From assembly GCA_039819285.1 (NCBI GenBank), contig JBCBSH010000009.1, positions 1-43,021 of the forward strand: DNA of 43,021 bases, read 5' to 3'. Shown here in pieces: positions 32,719 through 41,777 of the stretch. The notes under the pieces are model-generated. The model was not told where the DNA came from, did no database searches, and saw only the letters and a list, made by a program, of their open reading frames with translations. Positions within the stretch are counted from its first letter, which is position 1; each line of letters opens with the position of its first letter. Both the position numbers and the translations under genes were made by a program. The stretch comes from JANQGH01 sp039819285 (GTDB lineage: Bacteria > Pseudomonadota > Alphaproteobacteria > DSM-16000 > Inquilinaceae).

Positions 32719-33660
32719 GTGACGCCAGCTAGTTCCAACCGGATCTGCATCGTGTCCGGTGCTGATTCAAACATGGAAGCGCTGCTCTACGGGCTGCTGC
32801 GGTCACTCGGCGACACGGGTGTATCCGAGCGGGCGCATGTCGCTGTGCTTGACTTTGGATTGTCGGACTCGGCGCGGGTCGGTCTGGCAGAGTTGTGCGA
32901 TGAGGTTATCGACCCTCGTCCAATTGCGGCGTCAACTATTGCATTTTCCGATCCGCAAGACGCGACCGTCCTTTGTCGCGTCCTTTTGCCTGCCATGGTG
33001 CCGGGCCACGACATCTATCTTTGGATCGACGCGGATGTGTGGGTTCAAGACGCGCAAATGCTGGATGTCTTTGCCAGCTTCACCACGGCGAAGGATGTGG
33101 TGGTGGTCGCCGAGACGGACCCCGCCTATGGCGGTATCCAGCGGCGACACGACTGGATTGTGTCTCGCGCCGATGCGATGTACGGCGCCGAAACGGCGCA
33201 CCAACTGTCTATCCGTCCCTGCCTGAACGCCGGCGTCATCGCGGCGCGGGCGTCTTCACCATTATGGCGGGTTTGGCTCGACCACCTGCGCGCGTTGGGC
33301 AACCGCCAGCGCCGCTTGCTCTGCGATCAAACGAGCCTGAACTATTTGGTCTTTTGCCGGCAGATTTCAGCCTACCTGCTGCCACCGGTTTACAACTGGG
33401 TCTGCCACGCGGCGACCCCAAAATGGCTCATGGAAGAAGGCTATTGGGCGCGACCGCTGTTTCCTCACGCCAAAATCGCGGTCATGCACCTCACCAGCTC
33501 AAGCCGGCCATTTTCCGCCGACTTCACCGACGGTCACGAGACCTTCACCGTCGATCTCAGCTACGACAGCGCCGTCAAGCTGCGTGAGTGGTCTGCAGGC
33601 CGAAATGCCGGACAGCTCTCTCGGTCGTCAACTTTCCCTGACATGCTGGCTATACCCTAA
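32719..33660 (+). CDS. Glycosyltransferase with DxD motif (GT8-like)
   Basis: A cytosolic protein of 313 residues. CIVSGADSNMEALLYGLLRS opens a nucleotide-sugar fold, and LWIDADVWVQ at 101-110 contains the DxD metal site (D104, D106). LNAGVIAA near residue 172 is the usual downstream block of GT8-type enzymes. The acceptor is unknown, and no other polysaccharide genes are adjacent. The start is a GTG at 32719 with a weak ribosome site. Its last 11 bases overlap the convergent ABC ATPase gene. It could alternatively belong to a related uncharacterised GT-A family. Confidence 0.7.
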   Translation: MTPASSNRICIVSGADSNMEALLYGLLRSLGDTGVSERAHVAVLDFGLSDSARVGLAELCDEVIDPRPIAASTIAFSDPQDATVLCRVLLPAMVPGHDIYLWIDADVWVQDAQMLDVFASFTTAKDVVVVAETDPAYGGIQRRHDWIVSRADAMYGAETAHQLSIRPCLNAGVIAARASSPLWRVWLDHLRALGNRQRRLLCDQTSLNYLVFCRQISAYLLPPVYNWVCHAATPKWLMEEGYWARPLFPHAKIAVMHLTSSSRPFSADFTDGHETFTVDLSYDSAVKLREWSAGRNAGQLSRSSTFPDMLAIP

Positions 33661-34717
33661 GTCGTTCGCCCGAGTCCCGGTCGAAGAAATAGAGGTGTGA
33701 CGGGTCAATCGCGATGGCGATTTCGGCGCCCATTTCCGCCTCGAAATCCTTGTCCATCTTGACCGTCACCGTGTGAGGTGTGCCGGAACCGTCATGCAGT
33801 TCACAGGTGACCAGCGTGTGGTCGCCGATCAGCTCGTTGGAATAGATCTCCGCCGGGATCAGGCCGTTGCCGGCGGCAACGACCGAACAATCCTCGGGCC
33901 GAAACCCGATCACGGCCGGGCCGACCGACAGATTCCTGCCGAGATTGTGGGCGAACCCGGGGCCGGTGAATTCCCCGTTCGAGAGATTGCCGTCGACCAT
34001 GTTCATCGGGGGCGAGCCGATGAAGCTGGCGACGAACAGGTTGGCCGGGTCGCGATAGATCGTCTTCGGCTGGTCGAACTGCATCAGCCGGCCGTGGTTG
34101 AGGATGGCGACCCGGTGGGCCAGGGTCATCGCCTCGACCTGGTCATGGGTGACGTAGATCGTTGTGGTGCCCAACGTGTTCTGCATGTGCTTCAGTTCGG
34201 CCCGCATATGCACGCGCAGCTTGGCGTCCAGGTTCGACAGGGGCTCGTCCATCAGGAATACGGCCGGGCGGCGGATGATGGCGCGGGCCAATGCCACCCG
34301 CTGGCGCTGCCCGCCGGACAGCTCACGCGGATAGCGGGCGAGGTAGTCCTCAAGCTGAACCTGGGCCGCGACCTCGCGCACGGTCTTGTCCCGTTCCGGC
34401 GGCGGCACTTTGCGCAGCTTTAAGGGATAGCCGATGTTTTCCGCCACGGTCTTGTGGGGGTAGAGCGCGTAGGACTGAAACACCATCGCCGCGTCGCGGT
34501 ATTTCGGCAGGATGTCGGTGACGTCGCGGTCGCCGATATGGACCCGGCCGGAGGTCACTTCCTCCAACCCCGCGATCATGCGCAGCGCCGTGGTCTTGCC
34601 GCAGCCGGACGGGCCCAGCAACACCAGAAACTCGCCTTCCTCCACAACCATGGAGAGGTCGTATAGGACCTGAACAGGTCCGAACGACTTGCTCAGCTTG
34701 TCGAGCGTGACTTGCAT
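33650..34717 (-). CDS. Sugar ABC transporter ATPase (UgpC/MalK type)
   Basis: A 355-residue ATPase that drives a carbohydrate importer at the inner membrane. Walker A is GPSGCGKTT at 35-43, the Q-loop Gln is 81, the signature LSGGQRQ is 133-139, Walker B is VFLMDEPLSNLD at 153-164 and the switch His is 191. Residues 235-355 form the TOBE/MalK regulatory domain (IGFRPEDCSVV). It is the last gene of the fuconate-linked operon, 4 bases after the second permease. The end overlaps the convergent glycosyltransferase gene. Confidence 0.95.
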   Translation of the reverse strand: MQVTLDKLSKSFGPVQVLYDLSMVVEEGEFLVLLGPSGCGKTTALRMIAGLEEVTSGRVHIGDRDVTDILPKYRDAAMVFQSYALYPHKTVAENIGYPLKLRKVPPPERDKTVREVAAQVQLEDYLARYPRELSGGQRQRVALARAIIRRPAVFLMDEPLSNLDAKLRVHMRAELKHMQNTLGTTTIYVTHDQVEAMTLAHRVAILNHGRLMQFDQPKTIYRDPANLFVASFIGSPPMNMVDGNLSNGEFTGPGFAHNLGRNLSVGPAVIGFRPEDCSVVAAGNGLIPAEIYSNELIGDHTLVTCELHDGSGTPHTVTVKMDKDFEAEMGAEIAIAIDPSHLYFFDRDSGERLRV

Positions 34718-34721
34718 AGCC

Positions 34722-35786
34722 TTACCCTTTGACGGCGCCGACGAGCAGGCCCTTGGCGATGAACCGCTGCAGGGCGAGGGCGATCAGAACAACGGGAATG
34801 ATCATCAGAAGGATCAGCACGGACATGGACCACCATTGCGGGCCCCGCGTCGCGTTCTGGGCCGCAACGAGCAATGGCATGGTCTGCGCGTCGACCGAGG
34901 ACAGGAACAGGGCCAGCAGATACTCATTCCAGGCCAACACCAGGACCAGCAGGCTGGTCGCGGCGATGCCGGGCTTGGCCAGCGGCAGCACGATGTCGAA
35001 AAAGATCTGGAACTTGGTCGCGCCGTCCATCTCCGCGCTTTCGTCCAGATCGCGCGGGATCGACAGGAAGAAGTCGTGCATCAGCCAGACCACGATCGGC
35101 AGGTTCACCGTCGCATAGGTGATGATCATGGCGATATGGGTGTCCAACAGGCCGATGCGCTGGAACATCACGTAGACCGGCACCGCCACGATCACCGGCG
35201 GCAGAATACGCTGCGAGATCATCCAAAACAGGATGTCGCCATTGCCGAGCCTGGCGTTGAACCGGCGTGCGACGGTCCGGGCCAGCAGCGCGAAGATGGC
35301 CAGCCCGACGATCAGCGAGAGCCACCAGGGAACGCCGGCGACAACGGTCAGCACAATCATGGCGATGATGCCGACCACGAACGACAGAATGCTGGCAAAG
35401 CGCGGCTTGTAGGTGATGCGGGCAAGGGCGTAGGCGGCCATCGAGCCGGCGAGCACAGCGAGGATCGTGCTGATCGCGGCGATGATTACGGAGTTCACAT
35501 AGGGCCGGAACGTGTCGCCGCCGACCTCGACCAGCAGATAGTCCCAGGCATGCAGGGACGGTTCGTAGTCGACAAAGGGCAGGTAGCGCGGCCCCTCATT
35601 CACGTCGATCGGCAGCTTGAACGAGGTGACTAGCAGCCAGTAGAGCGGGAACAGCACCACGATGGTCCAGAACAGGAGACCGGCATAGACCAGCACCGAG
35701 GTGCCGGGCGCCATGATGCCCAGACGCTTCGGTTCGAACAGCTTGGCGTAGAGGCCTTTCGGCTGGTTGGGCGCGGCGGCGGTCAT
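34722..35786 (-). CDS. Sugar ABC transporter permease, MalG-like
   Basis: An inner-membrane protein of 354 residues. The EAA loop, which docks to the ATPase, is DLDESAEMDGATKFQIFF at 246-263 and is followed by DIVLPLAKPG. A typical MalG-like permease has about 280 residues; this one has an insertion at about 131-185 that contains two extra hydrophobic stretches (FVVGIIAMIVLTVVAG and LSLIVGLAIFALLA). The start ATG at 35786 overlaps the stop of the first permease gene (ATGA), so translation is probably coupled. It acts with the ATPase, permease and solute-binding protein of the same operon. Confidence 0.92.
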   Translation of the reverse strand: MTAAAPNQPKGLYAKLFEPKRLGIMAPGTSVLVYAGLLFWTIVVLFPLYWLLVTSFKLPIDVNEGPRYLPFVDYEPSLHAWDYLLVEVGGDTFRPYVNSVIIAAISTILAVLAGSMAAYALARITYKPRFASILSFVVGIIAMIVLTVVAGVPWWLSLIVGLAIFALLARTVARRFNARLGNGDILFWMISQRILPPVIVAVPVYVMFQRIGLLDTHIAMIITYATVNLPIVVWLMHDFFLSIPRDLDESAEMDGATKFQIFFDIVLPLAKPGIAATSLLVLVLAWNEYLLALFLSSVDAQTMPLLVAAQNATRGPQWWSMSVLILLMIIPVVLIALALQRFIAKGLLVGAVKG

Positions 35787-36946
35787 GTGAAGCGCGCCTT
35801 TTGACGTTGCACGACGAGATTGAAGAAGGACACGCAGATCACCACGGCGACGAACAGCAGCATGTAGCCGATAGCCGCCGATCCGCCGAGATCCTGGGTG
35901 CGCCAGGCGAAAAAGGCGTGCAGCGTCATCGACTCCGTGGCGATGCCTGGCCCGCCATTGGTCAACACGTTGGGTAGGTCGATGATCTTGAAGGCCTCGA
36001 TCACGCGGATCAGCATCACAGTCGCGGCCACCGGCACGATCGTCGGCCAGGTGACGTCGCGGAAGACTTGCCACCGGCCGGCGCCGTCAAGCTGGGCCGC
36101 TTCGATCTGGTCGCGCGGCTGGCTTTCCAGCGCCGCCAACATGACGATGAAGATGAAGGCGATCCATTGCCAGCTATCGCCGATGACCACGACCATGCGG
36201 GCGGCCCAGGCGTCGTTGGCCCAGGCGACATCGGCGAAACCGAACAGGGACCAGATGGGTTCCAGCGGGCCCTTGGACATGTCCGCCAACATGCGGAACA
36301 TGTAGGCGATGCCGACCGGCGTCACCATCAGCGGCATGAAGAAGACGACTCTGAAGAAGGCGCGACCGCGAATCGGCTTCGCGCACAGCAAGGCCAGTCC
36401 CAGCGCGATGGCAAACTGGATCGAGCAGCCGACCGTGACGTAGAACAGGGTCACCATCAGCGACCCGAAGGCACCGCCTTCCGACAGGGTCACTGTGGCC
36501 AGCACGACAATGCCGAAGCCAACCGTGGCGGTGATCAGCCGTCCGATCGTGCCAAGGACACGCGCCCGACCGCTGATCCAGTACCGAACCAGCCACCAGA
36601 TGATCAGGCCGGCGCCGCCAAGCATGACGATCCAGCCGAACCAGCCGACAGCGCCGAACGTGCCGAGGAAGTGATACTGCTCGCTGCCGAACAGCAGCCG
36701 GTCGAAATTGCGAAAGCCGGCCCAGCGAAGCTCAAAGCCGCCGGGTGCCAGGCGAAAGCGGGTGAGCGACAGATAGGCCGAAACGATCAGCGGAAAGATC
36801 GAGAACGCCAGGATCACGATCACCGCCGGCAGGATGAAGACCTTCGACGAGTGACGGTCCAGCCACGCGGACATGCCGCGCCCGGCGCCCAACGCCTGCG
36901 GCGCCGTCGCGGACGCTCCGATCGTGTTCACCCTATCGGAGGACAT
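35783..36946 (-). CDS. Sugar ABC transporter permease, MalF/UgpA-like
   Basis: An inner-membrane protein of 387 residues. The EAA loop is QIEAAQLDGAGRWQVFRDVT, near residue 285. Like the partner permease it is longer than the usual 290-300 residues: after the LRWAGFRNFDRLL motif an insertion at about 97-160 brings two extra hydrophobic segments (WFGWIVMLGGAGLIIWWLV and TATVGFGIVVLATVTL). The rest follows the family, ending with GYMLLFVAVVICVSFFNLVV. The start ATG is 36946. The two permeases form the channel of the importer. Confidence 0.92.
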   Translation of the reverse strand: MSSDRVNTIGASATAPQALGAGRGMSAWLDRHSSKVFILPAVIVILAFSIFPLIVSAYLSLTRFRLAPGGFELRWAGFRNFDRLLFGSEQYHFLGTFGAVGWFGWIVMLGGAGLIIWWLVRYWISGRARVLGTIGRLITATVGFGIVVLATVTLSEGGAFGSLMVTLFYVTVGCSIQFAIALGLALLCAKPIRGRAFFRVVFFMPLMVTPVGIAYMFRMLADMSKGPLEPIWSLFGFADVAWANDAWAARMVVVIGDSWQWIAFIFIVMLAALESQPRDQIEAAQLDGAGRWQVFRDVTWPTIVPVAATVMLIRVIEAFKIIDLPNVLTNGGPGIATESMTLHAFFAWRTQDLGGSAAIGYMLLFVAVVICVSFFNLVVQRQKARFT

Positions 36947-37008
36947 GGAAACTCAGGCAGGAGACGCGCCCCGCTTAGCAGAGCAGGACGCGTCGTTACC
37001 CCGGTTGC

Positions 37009-38514
37009 CTAGCCCCCGATACCAAGCGCCGAATGATAGGCGCCGAGCTGTTCCAGCCGGTCGAGATCTTCGGTGATCTCCTCCCAACCATCATGGATGG
37101 CCGTGATGGTCTGATCGATATCGATCTCGCCGGCCAGCAGGCGGGCAAGGGCGGTATCCAGAACGATCTGCTGATAGCGCTGGTTCTGCGGGATGCGCAT
37201 GTCCAACAGCATGTTCGGGCTCGACAGGCTCTGGCCGATCGCGCCGAGATAGTTTTCGGCCGCGGCTTCACTCATACCGGCCGAGACCCAGTTGTCGATA
37301 TTGTTGAACTGGGAGAACCGGTACGGGTTGAACCCGGTGATGCCGATCGTGACGTCCTGGTTGGATTGCTCAGGCTGGCTCATGTACGAGAAGAAGGCGT
37401 ACGCCGCCTCCTGAACCTGCGAGTCGGCAGCGGCATTGATGCCGCCCGACCAGCCGCCGAACGCGGCGTATGGGGCGTGGTTCACCCCGTCGATTGCGTG
37501 CGGGCAGATCTCCGGCGTGCAGGCGACCAGCTCACCGGTCTCCCGGTCCAGCACCTCGGTCGAGCCGGGCGCGATCGTGGCGCCGACCAGGTCGATCACG
37601 TTGGACGTGTCCGGATCGATCGCCAGCGTGCCGATATCGCCCCAGTCGACGGTCAGGGCGCAACGGCCCGCCGTGAACAGGCCGCGCGTATCGCCGACAT
37701 CGAGATTGATTTCATCGGGCGGGCCATACTCCGTGGTGTCGACATAAACCTCCAGCGCCCGGCGGAAGGCGGCATTGTCGACCAGCGGGGTCATGTCTTC
37801 GGTGCTGAAGAATGCGCCTTGGCCGGTCCCCATGGATTGGATGTATCCGCCGGCAATGGTGTAGATGGCCCAATAGGCCTGGGCATTCCGTTTCTTGGAG
37901 ATGCAGGAGCCGTAATCGGCCTCGCCGTCGCCGTTCATGTCCATGCCGTGGGCGGCTTCGGCGATGGCCAGATAGTCGTCCCAGGTGGCCGGCGGGTCCA
38001 TGCCCAACTCGTCCAGCACGTCGGTCCGGTAATAGACCATCTGGAAGTCGCCATCCAACGTCAGCATGTAGGTGCGGCCGTTGAACGTCTGCGAGAAATC
38101 GCGGAAGAACGGCGCGATGTCGTCCTCCTGCAGGGCGTCGTCCGCCGCGACCCAATCGGTTACGTCGACAAGAAAGCCCGGCTGTACGTAGTCAATCGCC
38201 CATTGCGGCGCGAACACCGCGGCATCGACGCTGTTGGTGCCGGTCGCCCAGTCGGTCAGCAGCCTCGTGTAGAGGTCCGAGAATGGCACCGTAATCACGT
38301 TGATTTCCGCCCCGGTCGCCGCGGCGAAATCGGGCGCGCGCCGCTGCAGCGGCTCGGCGATCTGCGGGCCGGTGAACGTGATCACATTGACGGTAACACC
38401 GTCATACTGGGCCGAGGCCGACCCGCTGGCCAGCAGTGCGGCCATCGCCACGCCGGCGCCCAGCACGGACAGGCCGAGGCGCACACGTGCTTGTGTCGTG
38501 ATGGTCTTGGTCAT
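37009..38514 (-). CDS. Sugar ABC transporter solute-binding protein
   Basis: A periplasmic binding protein of 501 residues with a signal peptide (cleavage after GSASA at about 35). It belongs to the family 1 extracellular solute-binding proteins; 501 residues is longer than the usual 420-450. At 192-200 it has D-x-N-x-D-G-x-x-D (in DMNGDGEAD), a calcium-binding loop of EF-hand or dockerin type. The ribosome site GGGAGGAA precedes the ATG at 38514 by 6 bases. The operon places it after L-fuconate dehydratase, suggesting a fucose-related or other deoxy or acid sugar ligand. Confidence 0.93.
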   Translation of the reverse strand: MTKTITTQARVRLGLSVLGAGVAMAALLASGSASAQYDGVTVNVITFTGPQIAEPLQRRAPDFAAATGAEINVITVPFSDLYTRLLTDWATGTNSVDAAVFAPQWAIDYVQPGFLVDVTDWVAADDALQEDDIAPFFRDFSQTFNGRTYMLTLDGDFQMVYYRTDVLDELGMDPPATWDDYLAIAEAAHGMDMNGDGEADYGSCISKKRNAQAYWAIYTIAGGYIQSMGTGQGAFFSTEDMTPLVDNAAFRRALEVYVDTTEYGPPDEINLDVGDTRGLFTAGRCALTVDWGDIGTLAIDPDTSNVIDLVGATIAPGSTEVLDRETGELVACTPEICPHAIDGVNHAPYAAFGGWSGGINAAADSQVQEAAYAFFSYMSQPEQSNQDVTIGITGFNPYRFSQFNNIDNWVSAGMSEAAAENYLGAIGQSLSSPNMLLDMRIPQNQRYQQIVLDTALARLLAGEIDIDQTITAIHDGWEEITEDLDRLEQLGAYHSALGIGG

Positions 38515-38588
38515 GCGGTTCCTCCCTTAAGGACACATCATTGTTGGTGCCGGTGACGGCAATTCTTGTTTTGGCACCCGCGTCGGAC

Positions 38589-38604
38589 CCGGATCGAGAT
38601 CCGG
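38589..38604. promoter_or_regulatory. Perfect palindrome upstream of the solute-binding protein gene
   Basis: CCGGATC-GA-GATCCGG is a 7-2-7 inverted repeat in the 228-base gap between the fuconate dehydratase stop and the solute-binding protein start, 75 bases before that ATG. This is a likely position for a repressor operator or an internal promoter; no regulator gene lies nearby. Confidence 0.35.
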
Positions 38605-38742
38605 ACAATGCGGGCCGCTTGGTCCCCCATGCGCCATGCTTGCAAGAAGCGGGATCGTTCGTCAATTTCCGAGCGACCTACTCCTGCATTTTTGGTGCAT
38701 GGTCTTCACTGGTGAAGCCAGGCTCGCTCATTTCACGCAAAC

Positions 38743-40044
38743 TCAGTGTTGCCACACCGCACCGTTCGGAAACTCGTGGTCGGCGAGGCTCGCCTGCTTC
38801 ATCGTGATGCTATGGCCGGGCTGATCCGGTGGCTGGTAGGCAGCGTCCACGATCCGGCATGGGTCGACGAAGTGCTCGTGCAGATGGTCGACATACTCTA
38901 CGACGCGCCCGTCCTTCGATCCGGAAATGGCGACATAGTCGATCATGGCCAGGTGCTGGACATATTCGCACAGGCCGACGCCGCCGGCATGGGGGCAGAC
39001 CGGCACGCCGAACTTGGCCGCCATCAGCATCACCGCCAGCACCTCGTTCACGCCGCCCAGCCGGCAGGCGTCGATCTGGCAGAAATCGATCGCCTCGGCC
39101 TGGAACAGTTGCTTGAAGGTGATCCGGTTCTGGCACATCTCGCCGGTGGCGACGCCGATGCCGTCCGACGTCAGCGCGCGACGAATGGCGGCATGTCCCA
39201 GGACGTCGTCGGGCGACACCGGCTCCTCTATCCATAGCGGCCGCCATGGCGCCAGCGCCTTCACCCAGTCGATCGCCTGGCCGACTTCCCAGACCTGGTT
39301 GGCGTCGATCATCAAGAAACGGTCGTCACCAATCTCCTCGCGCACGATCGCGGCGCGGCGCTTGTCGTCCGCCAAGTCGCGCCCGACCTTGATCTTCACA
39401 TGGCGGAAGCCGGCCGCGATCGCCTCGCGACACAGCCGGCGCACCTTGTCGTCGGGATAGCCCAGCCAGCCGGCGGAGGTCGTGTAGGCGGGGTATCCGT
39501 TCCGCTCCAGATCCGCGATCCGCTCGCTCTTGCCGGCTTGCCGAGCCCGCAGCAGGTTAAGCGCCTCGTCCGGCGTCAGCGCATCGGTGATGTGCCGGAA
39601 ATCGATCAGGCCGACGATTTCTTCCGGTGTCATGTCGCAGACCAGGCGCCAGACCGGTTTGCCGGCCTGCTTGGCCCACAGGTCCCATACCGCGTTTACG
39701 ATCGCGGCAGTGGCCAGATGGGTCACGCCCTTTTCAGGGCCCAGCCAGCGCAGCTTGCTGTCGCCGGTCAGCCGGCGCCAAAAACCGGCCATGTCGGCCG
39801 TGATTGCCTCCAGGCTCAGCCCTTCGATCAAGGGCGCCAAGGCCTCGACCGCCGCGACGCAAAGCTGGTTGCCATTGCCCAGCGTGAAAGTCAGTCCATG
39901 TCCTGTGAGTGCCGGATCGTCGGTGGCGACGGTGACATAGGCGGCCGAATAGTCCGGGTCGGGGTTCATGGCGTCCGAACCGTCCAGCGTCCGAGAGGTC
40001 GGAAACCGTATGTCGCGGGCGGTGATGGATGTCAGGCTGGTCAC
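38743..40044 (-). CDS. fucD: L-fuconate dehydratase
   Basis: An enolase-superfamily enzyme of 433 residues that dehydrates L-fuconate to 2-keto-3-deoxy-L-fuconate. The N-terminal capping part matches the family nearly word for word (SAAYVTVATDD, LTGDSKLRWLGPEKG). The catalytic Lys219 sits in KIKVGRD; metal ligands are D247, E273 or E274 and E302 (ATGEMCQNR); D325 and His352 (CPHAGGVGLCE) complete the site. Positions agree within one or two with the Xanthomonas enzyme. The start is a GTG at 40044. It opens the minus-strand ABC transporter operon. Other steps of the L-fucose pathway are not in the window. Confidence 0.95.
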   Translation of the reverse strand: MTSLTSITARDIRFPTSRTLDGSDAMNPDPDYSAAYVTVATDDPALTGHGLTFTLGNGNQLCVAAVEALAPLIEGLSLEAITADMAGFWRRLTGDSKLRWLGPEKGVTHLATAAIVNAVWDLWAKQAGKPVWRLVCDMTPEEIVGLIDFRHITDALTPDEALNLLRARQAGKSERIADLERNGYPAYTTSAGWLGYPDDKVRRLCREAIAAGFRHVKIKVGRDLADDKRRAAIVREEIGDDRFLMIDANQVWEVGQAIDWVKALAPWRPLWIEEPVSPDDVLGHAAIRRALTSDGIGVATGEMCQNRITFKQLFQAEAIDFCQIDACRLGGVNEVLAVMLMAAKFGVPVCPHAGGVGLCEYVQHLAMIDYVAISGSKDGRVVEYVDHLHEHFVDPCRIVDAAYQPPDQPGHSITMKQASLADHEFPNGAVWQH

Positions 40045-40102
40045 GCGAGGCTCACGCTGTTTGGAAATGGGTGTCGGCCATGATGAGAGAAGAAGGGGTG
40101 TC

Positions 40103-41095
40103 GTGACAGTTTTTTCCTGGTCTCGGGCCGGGTTGCTGGCCCTCGTCGCGGTGGCGATGGTTGCCTGCGCCGCGCCTCAGAAGAGCGCGGTTGTCAGCGC
40201 GCCGGCGCCGGTCGAGCGCTTCGCGGAGGGGCTGGTGTGGCAGCTTGATCACCCGGACCTGCCGACCGCTTATCTTGTCGGTACCCAGCATGTCGATGGC
40301 CCGGGCGTGATACCGGTCGTTCAAACAGCGCGCCTGCTCTTGTCCGAGGTCGACGTGGTCGCCCTTGAGGTCGATATGAACCCGCCGGACGACATCGCTC
40401 CGCTCGTTTGGCAGCATTTCACCGACACATCGCCGCCGTTTCTGGATCAAGAACTCGATCCCCGCCTGTGGAACTTCCTGGCCCGCCAAGGCGGCGCAAT
40501 AGGGGTCCCAACGTCTCGATTGAGGCTGCTGTCGCCGACCGGGGCAGCCTTCATCTTCAGCAATGAATTCGCACCGTCGGGGCCACGACCCGCGGACTAC
40601 GGCGTCGACGCGCAGATTGCCGATCTCGCGCAGCAGCGGCAGTTACAGGTCATCGGACTGGAATCGCACGAAGAGTCCCTGCAAAGCCTGTTTCGCGTCG
40701 GCGACTGGGCCGATCGCTGGATTGATCCTGACGCCATTGTCGGAAATGCCCTGTTGCAGACGGTGCTCGTCGGCAAGGTTGGCGCTTGGCGGCCCAGGCG
40801 TCTGAACCCGACGGCGTCGGCCGCCTATGCCAGCGAAGACATCGCCTATTTCGCGGCGGTCTCGTTTGACGACACCCGCGCCATGACCCCGGCCGCCCGC
40901 GACCTGCAGCGGGTGACCCGCGACTATCTGCTCGTCGAGCGCAACTACCGTTTCATCGACCGTATGCTCCAACGGCTGCCGGACGGCCCCATGCTGGTCG
41001 CCGTCGGCGCCGCCCACTTGCCGGGTCCGGAAGGCATGCTGGAACTGTTGGCCGCCCGCGGCTTCGAGGCCACCCGCGTTCCGTTGGCGCGCTGA
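40103..41095 (+). CDS. TraB/GumN-family lipoprotein
   Basis: A protein of about 330 residues with a lipoprotein-like signal sequence (hydrophobic 7-20, VAC with the modified Cys near 22). The TraB/GumN fold shows YLVGTQHVD, EVDMNPP and, near the end, VAVGAAHLPGPEGM, the two conserved GxxH motifs of the family, which is related to Tiki-type metalloproteases. Function in bacteria is mostly unknown. GTG at 40103 is chosen because AGAAGGGG lies just upstream; an ATG at 40067 would add 12 residues. It is divergent from fucD. Confidence 0.83.
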   Translation: MTVFSWSRAGLLALVAVAMVACAAPQKSAVVSAPAPVERFAEGLVWQLDHPDLPTAYLVGTQHVDGPGVIPVVQTARLLLSEVDVVALEVDMNPPDDIAPLVWQHFTDTSPPFLDQELDPRLWNFLARQGGAIGVPTSRLRLLSPTGAAFIFSNEFAPSGPRPADYGVDAQIADLAQQRQLQVIGLESHEESLQSLFRVGDWADRWIDPDAIVGNALLQTVLVGKVGAWRPRRLNPTASAAYASEDIAYFAAVSFDDTRAMTPAARDLQRVTRDYLLVERNYRFIDRMLQRLPDGPMLVAVGAAHLPGPEGMLELLAARGFEATRVPLAR

Positions 41096-41109
41096 TCGTC
41101 CGCGTGTTG

Positions 41110-41745
41110 CTAAGGTCTGGCACCTGGATCCTGATCGACCAGGCCCAGGCGAGGTACGTGCGCGCCCGGCGCCAGCAACGCCCCGGGGGCGATCACTGCG
41201 TTGGCGCCGACCTTGGCGCCGTTGCCCAAAAGCGCGCCGAACTTGCTGACGCCAGTGTCGATGGTCTCGCTTTGCCAGCGGATCCGGATCTGCCTGTCCG
41301 CCAGCTCATTGCGATGGTTGGCGATGATGGCGCCGGCCTCGATGTTCACATCCGCGCCCAGAAGTGAATCGCCCACGAAACTCAAATGCGCCAGCTTGGC
41401 GCCCTGAAACAGGAAGCTGGACTTCAGTTCGCAGCATGGTCCGACCACGCAGTCCTGATCGACAAAGACGCCGCCCCTGAGATAGGCGTTGGCGCCGATG
41501 AACGCATCCGGTCCGATGATCGCCGGTCCTTTCAGCACGGCGCCGGCTTCTACGGTCGCCGAGCCATGAACCGCAACGTCGCCGTTCAGGGTGTAGTCGG
41601 CCGAGTGCGTTTCCAGGGCCAGACGGACAAGTTCTTCGGCCCGTGTCGTTGCTTCCCAAGGAACAGACGTTGCCTTACCGAACGGCGATGCCGACCATTC
41701 CGGGACGAAATGCTCAATCCGCACTTGGCCCTGGGTTGGCTGCAT
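41110..41745 (-). CDS. Left-handed beta-helix acyl/nucleotidyl transferase-like protein
   Basis: A 211-residue protein with hexapeptide repeats in the middle and C-terminal half (VEAGAVLKGPAIIGPDAFIG, ANAYLRGGVFVDQDCVVGPC, AGAIIANHRNE), which fold as a left-handed beta-helix and resemble the C-terminal half of GlmU. The N-terminal 70 residues are not recognised and there is no uridylyltransferase domain, so it is not GlmU itself. A His or Asn acetyltransfer site near residue 140 (ANHRNE) fits a sugar N-acyltransferase. The ATG at 41745 is 32 bases after the formate dehydrogenase stop, so it is probably cotranscribed with it. Confidence 0.75.
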   Translation of the reverse strand: MQPTQGQVRIEHFVPEWSASPFGKATSVPWEATTRAEELVRLALETHSADYTLNGDVAVHGSATVEAGAVLKGPAIIGPDAFIGANAYLRGGVFVDQDCVVGPCCELKSSFLFQGAKLAHLSFVGDSLLGADVNIEAGAIIANHRNELADRQIRIRWQSETIDTGVSKFGALLGNGAKVGANAVIAPGALLAPGAHVPRLGLVDQDPGARP

Positions 41746-41777
41746 GATGCTGCGATCGTCGTGCTGTTTCGACGTGG

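Noticed and set aside
36963..36994. Inverted repeat GACGCG...CGCGTC between the solute-binding protein and permease genes
   Set aside because: Only six pairs with a 20-base loop; such a stem is expected often by chance at this GC content, although an attenuator here would make sense.
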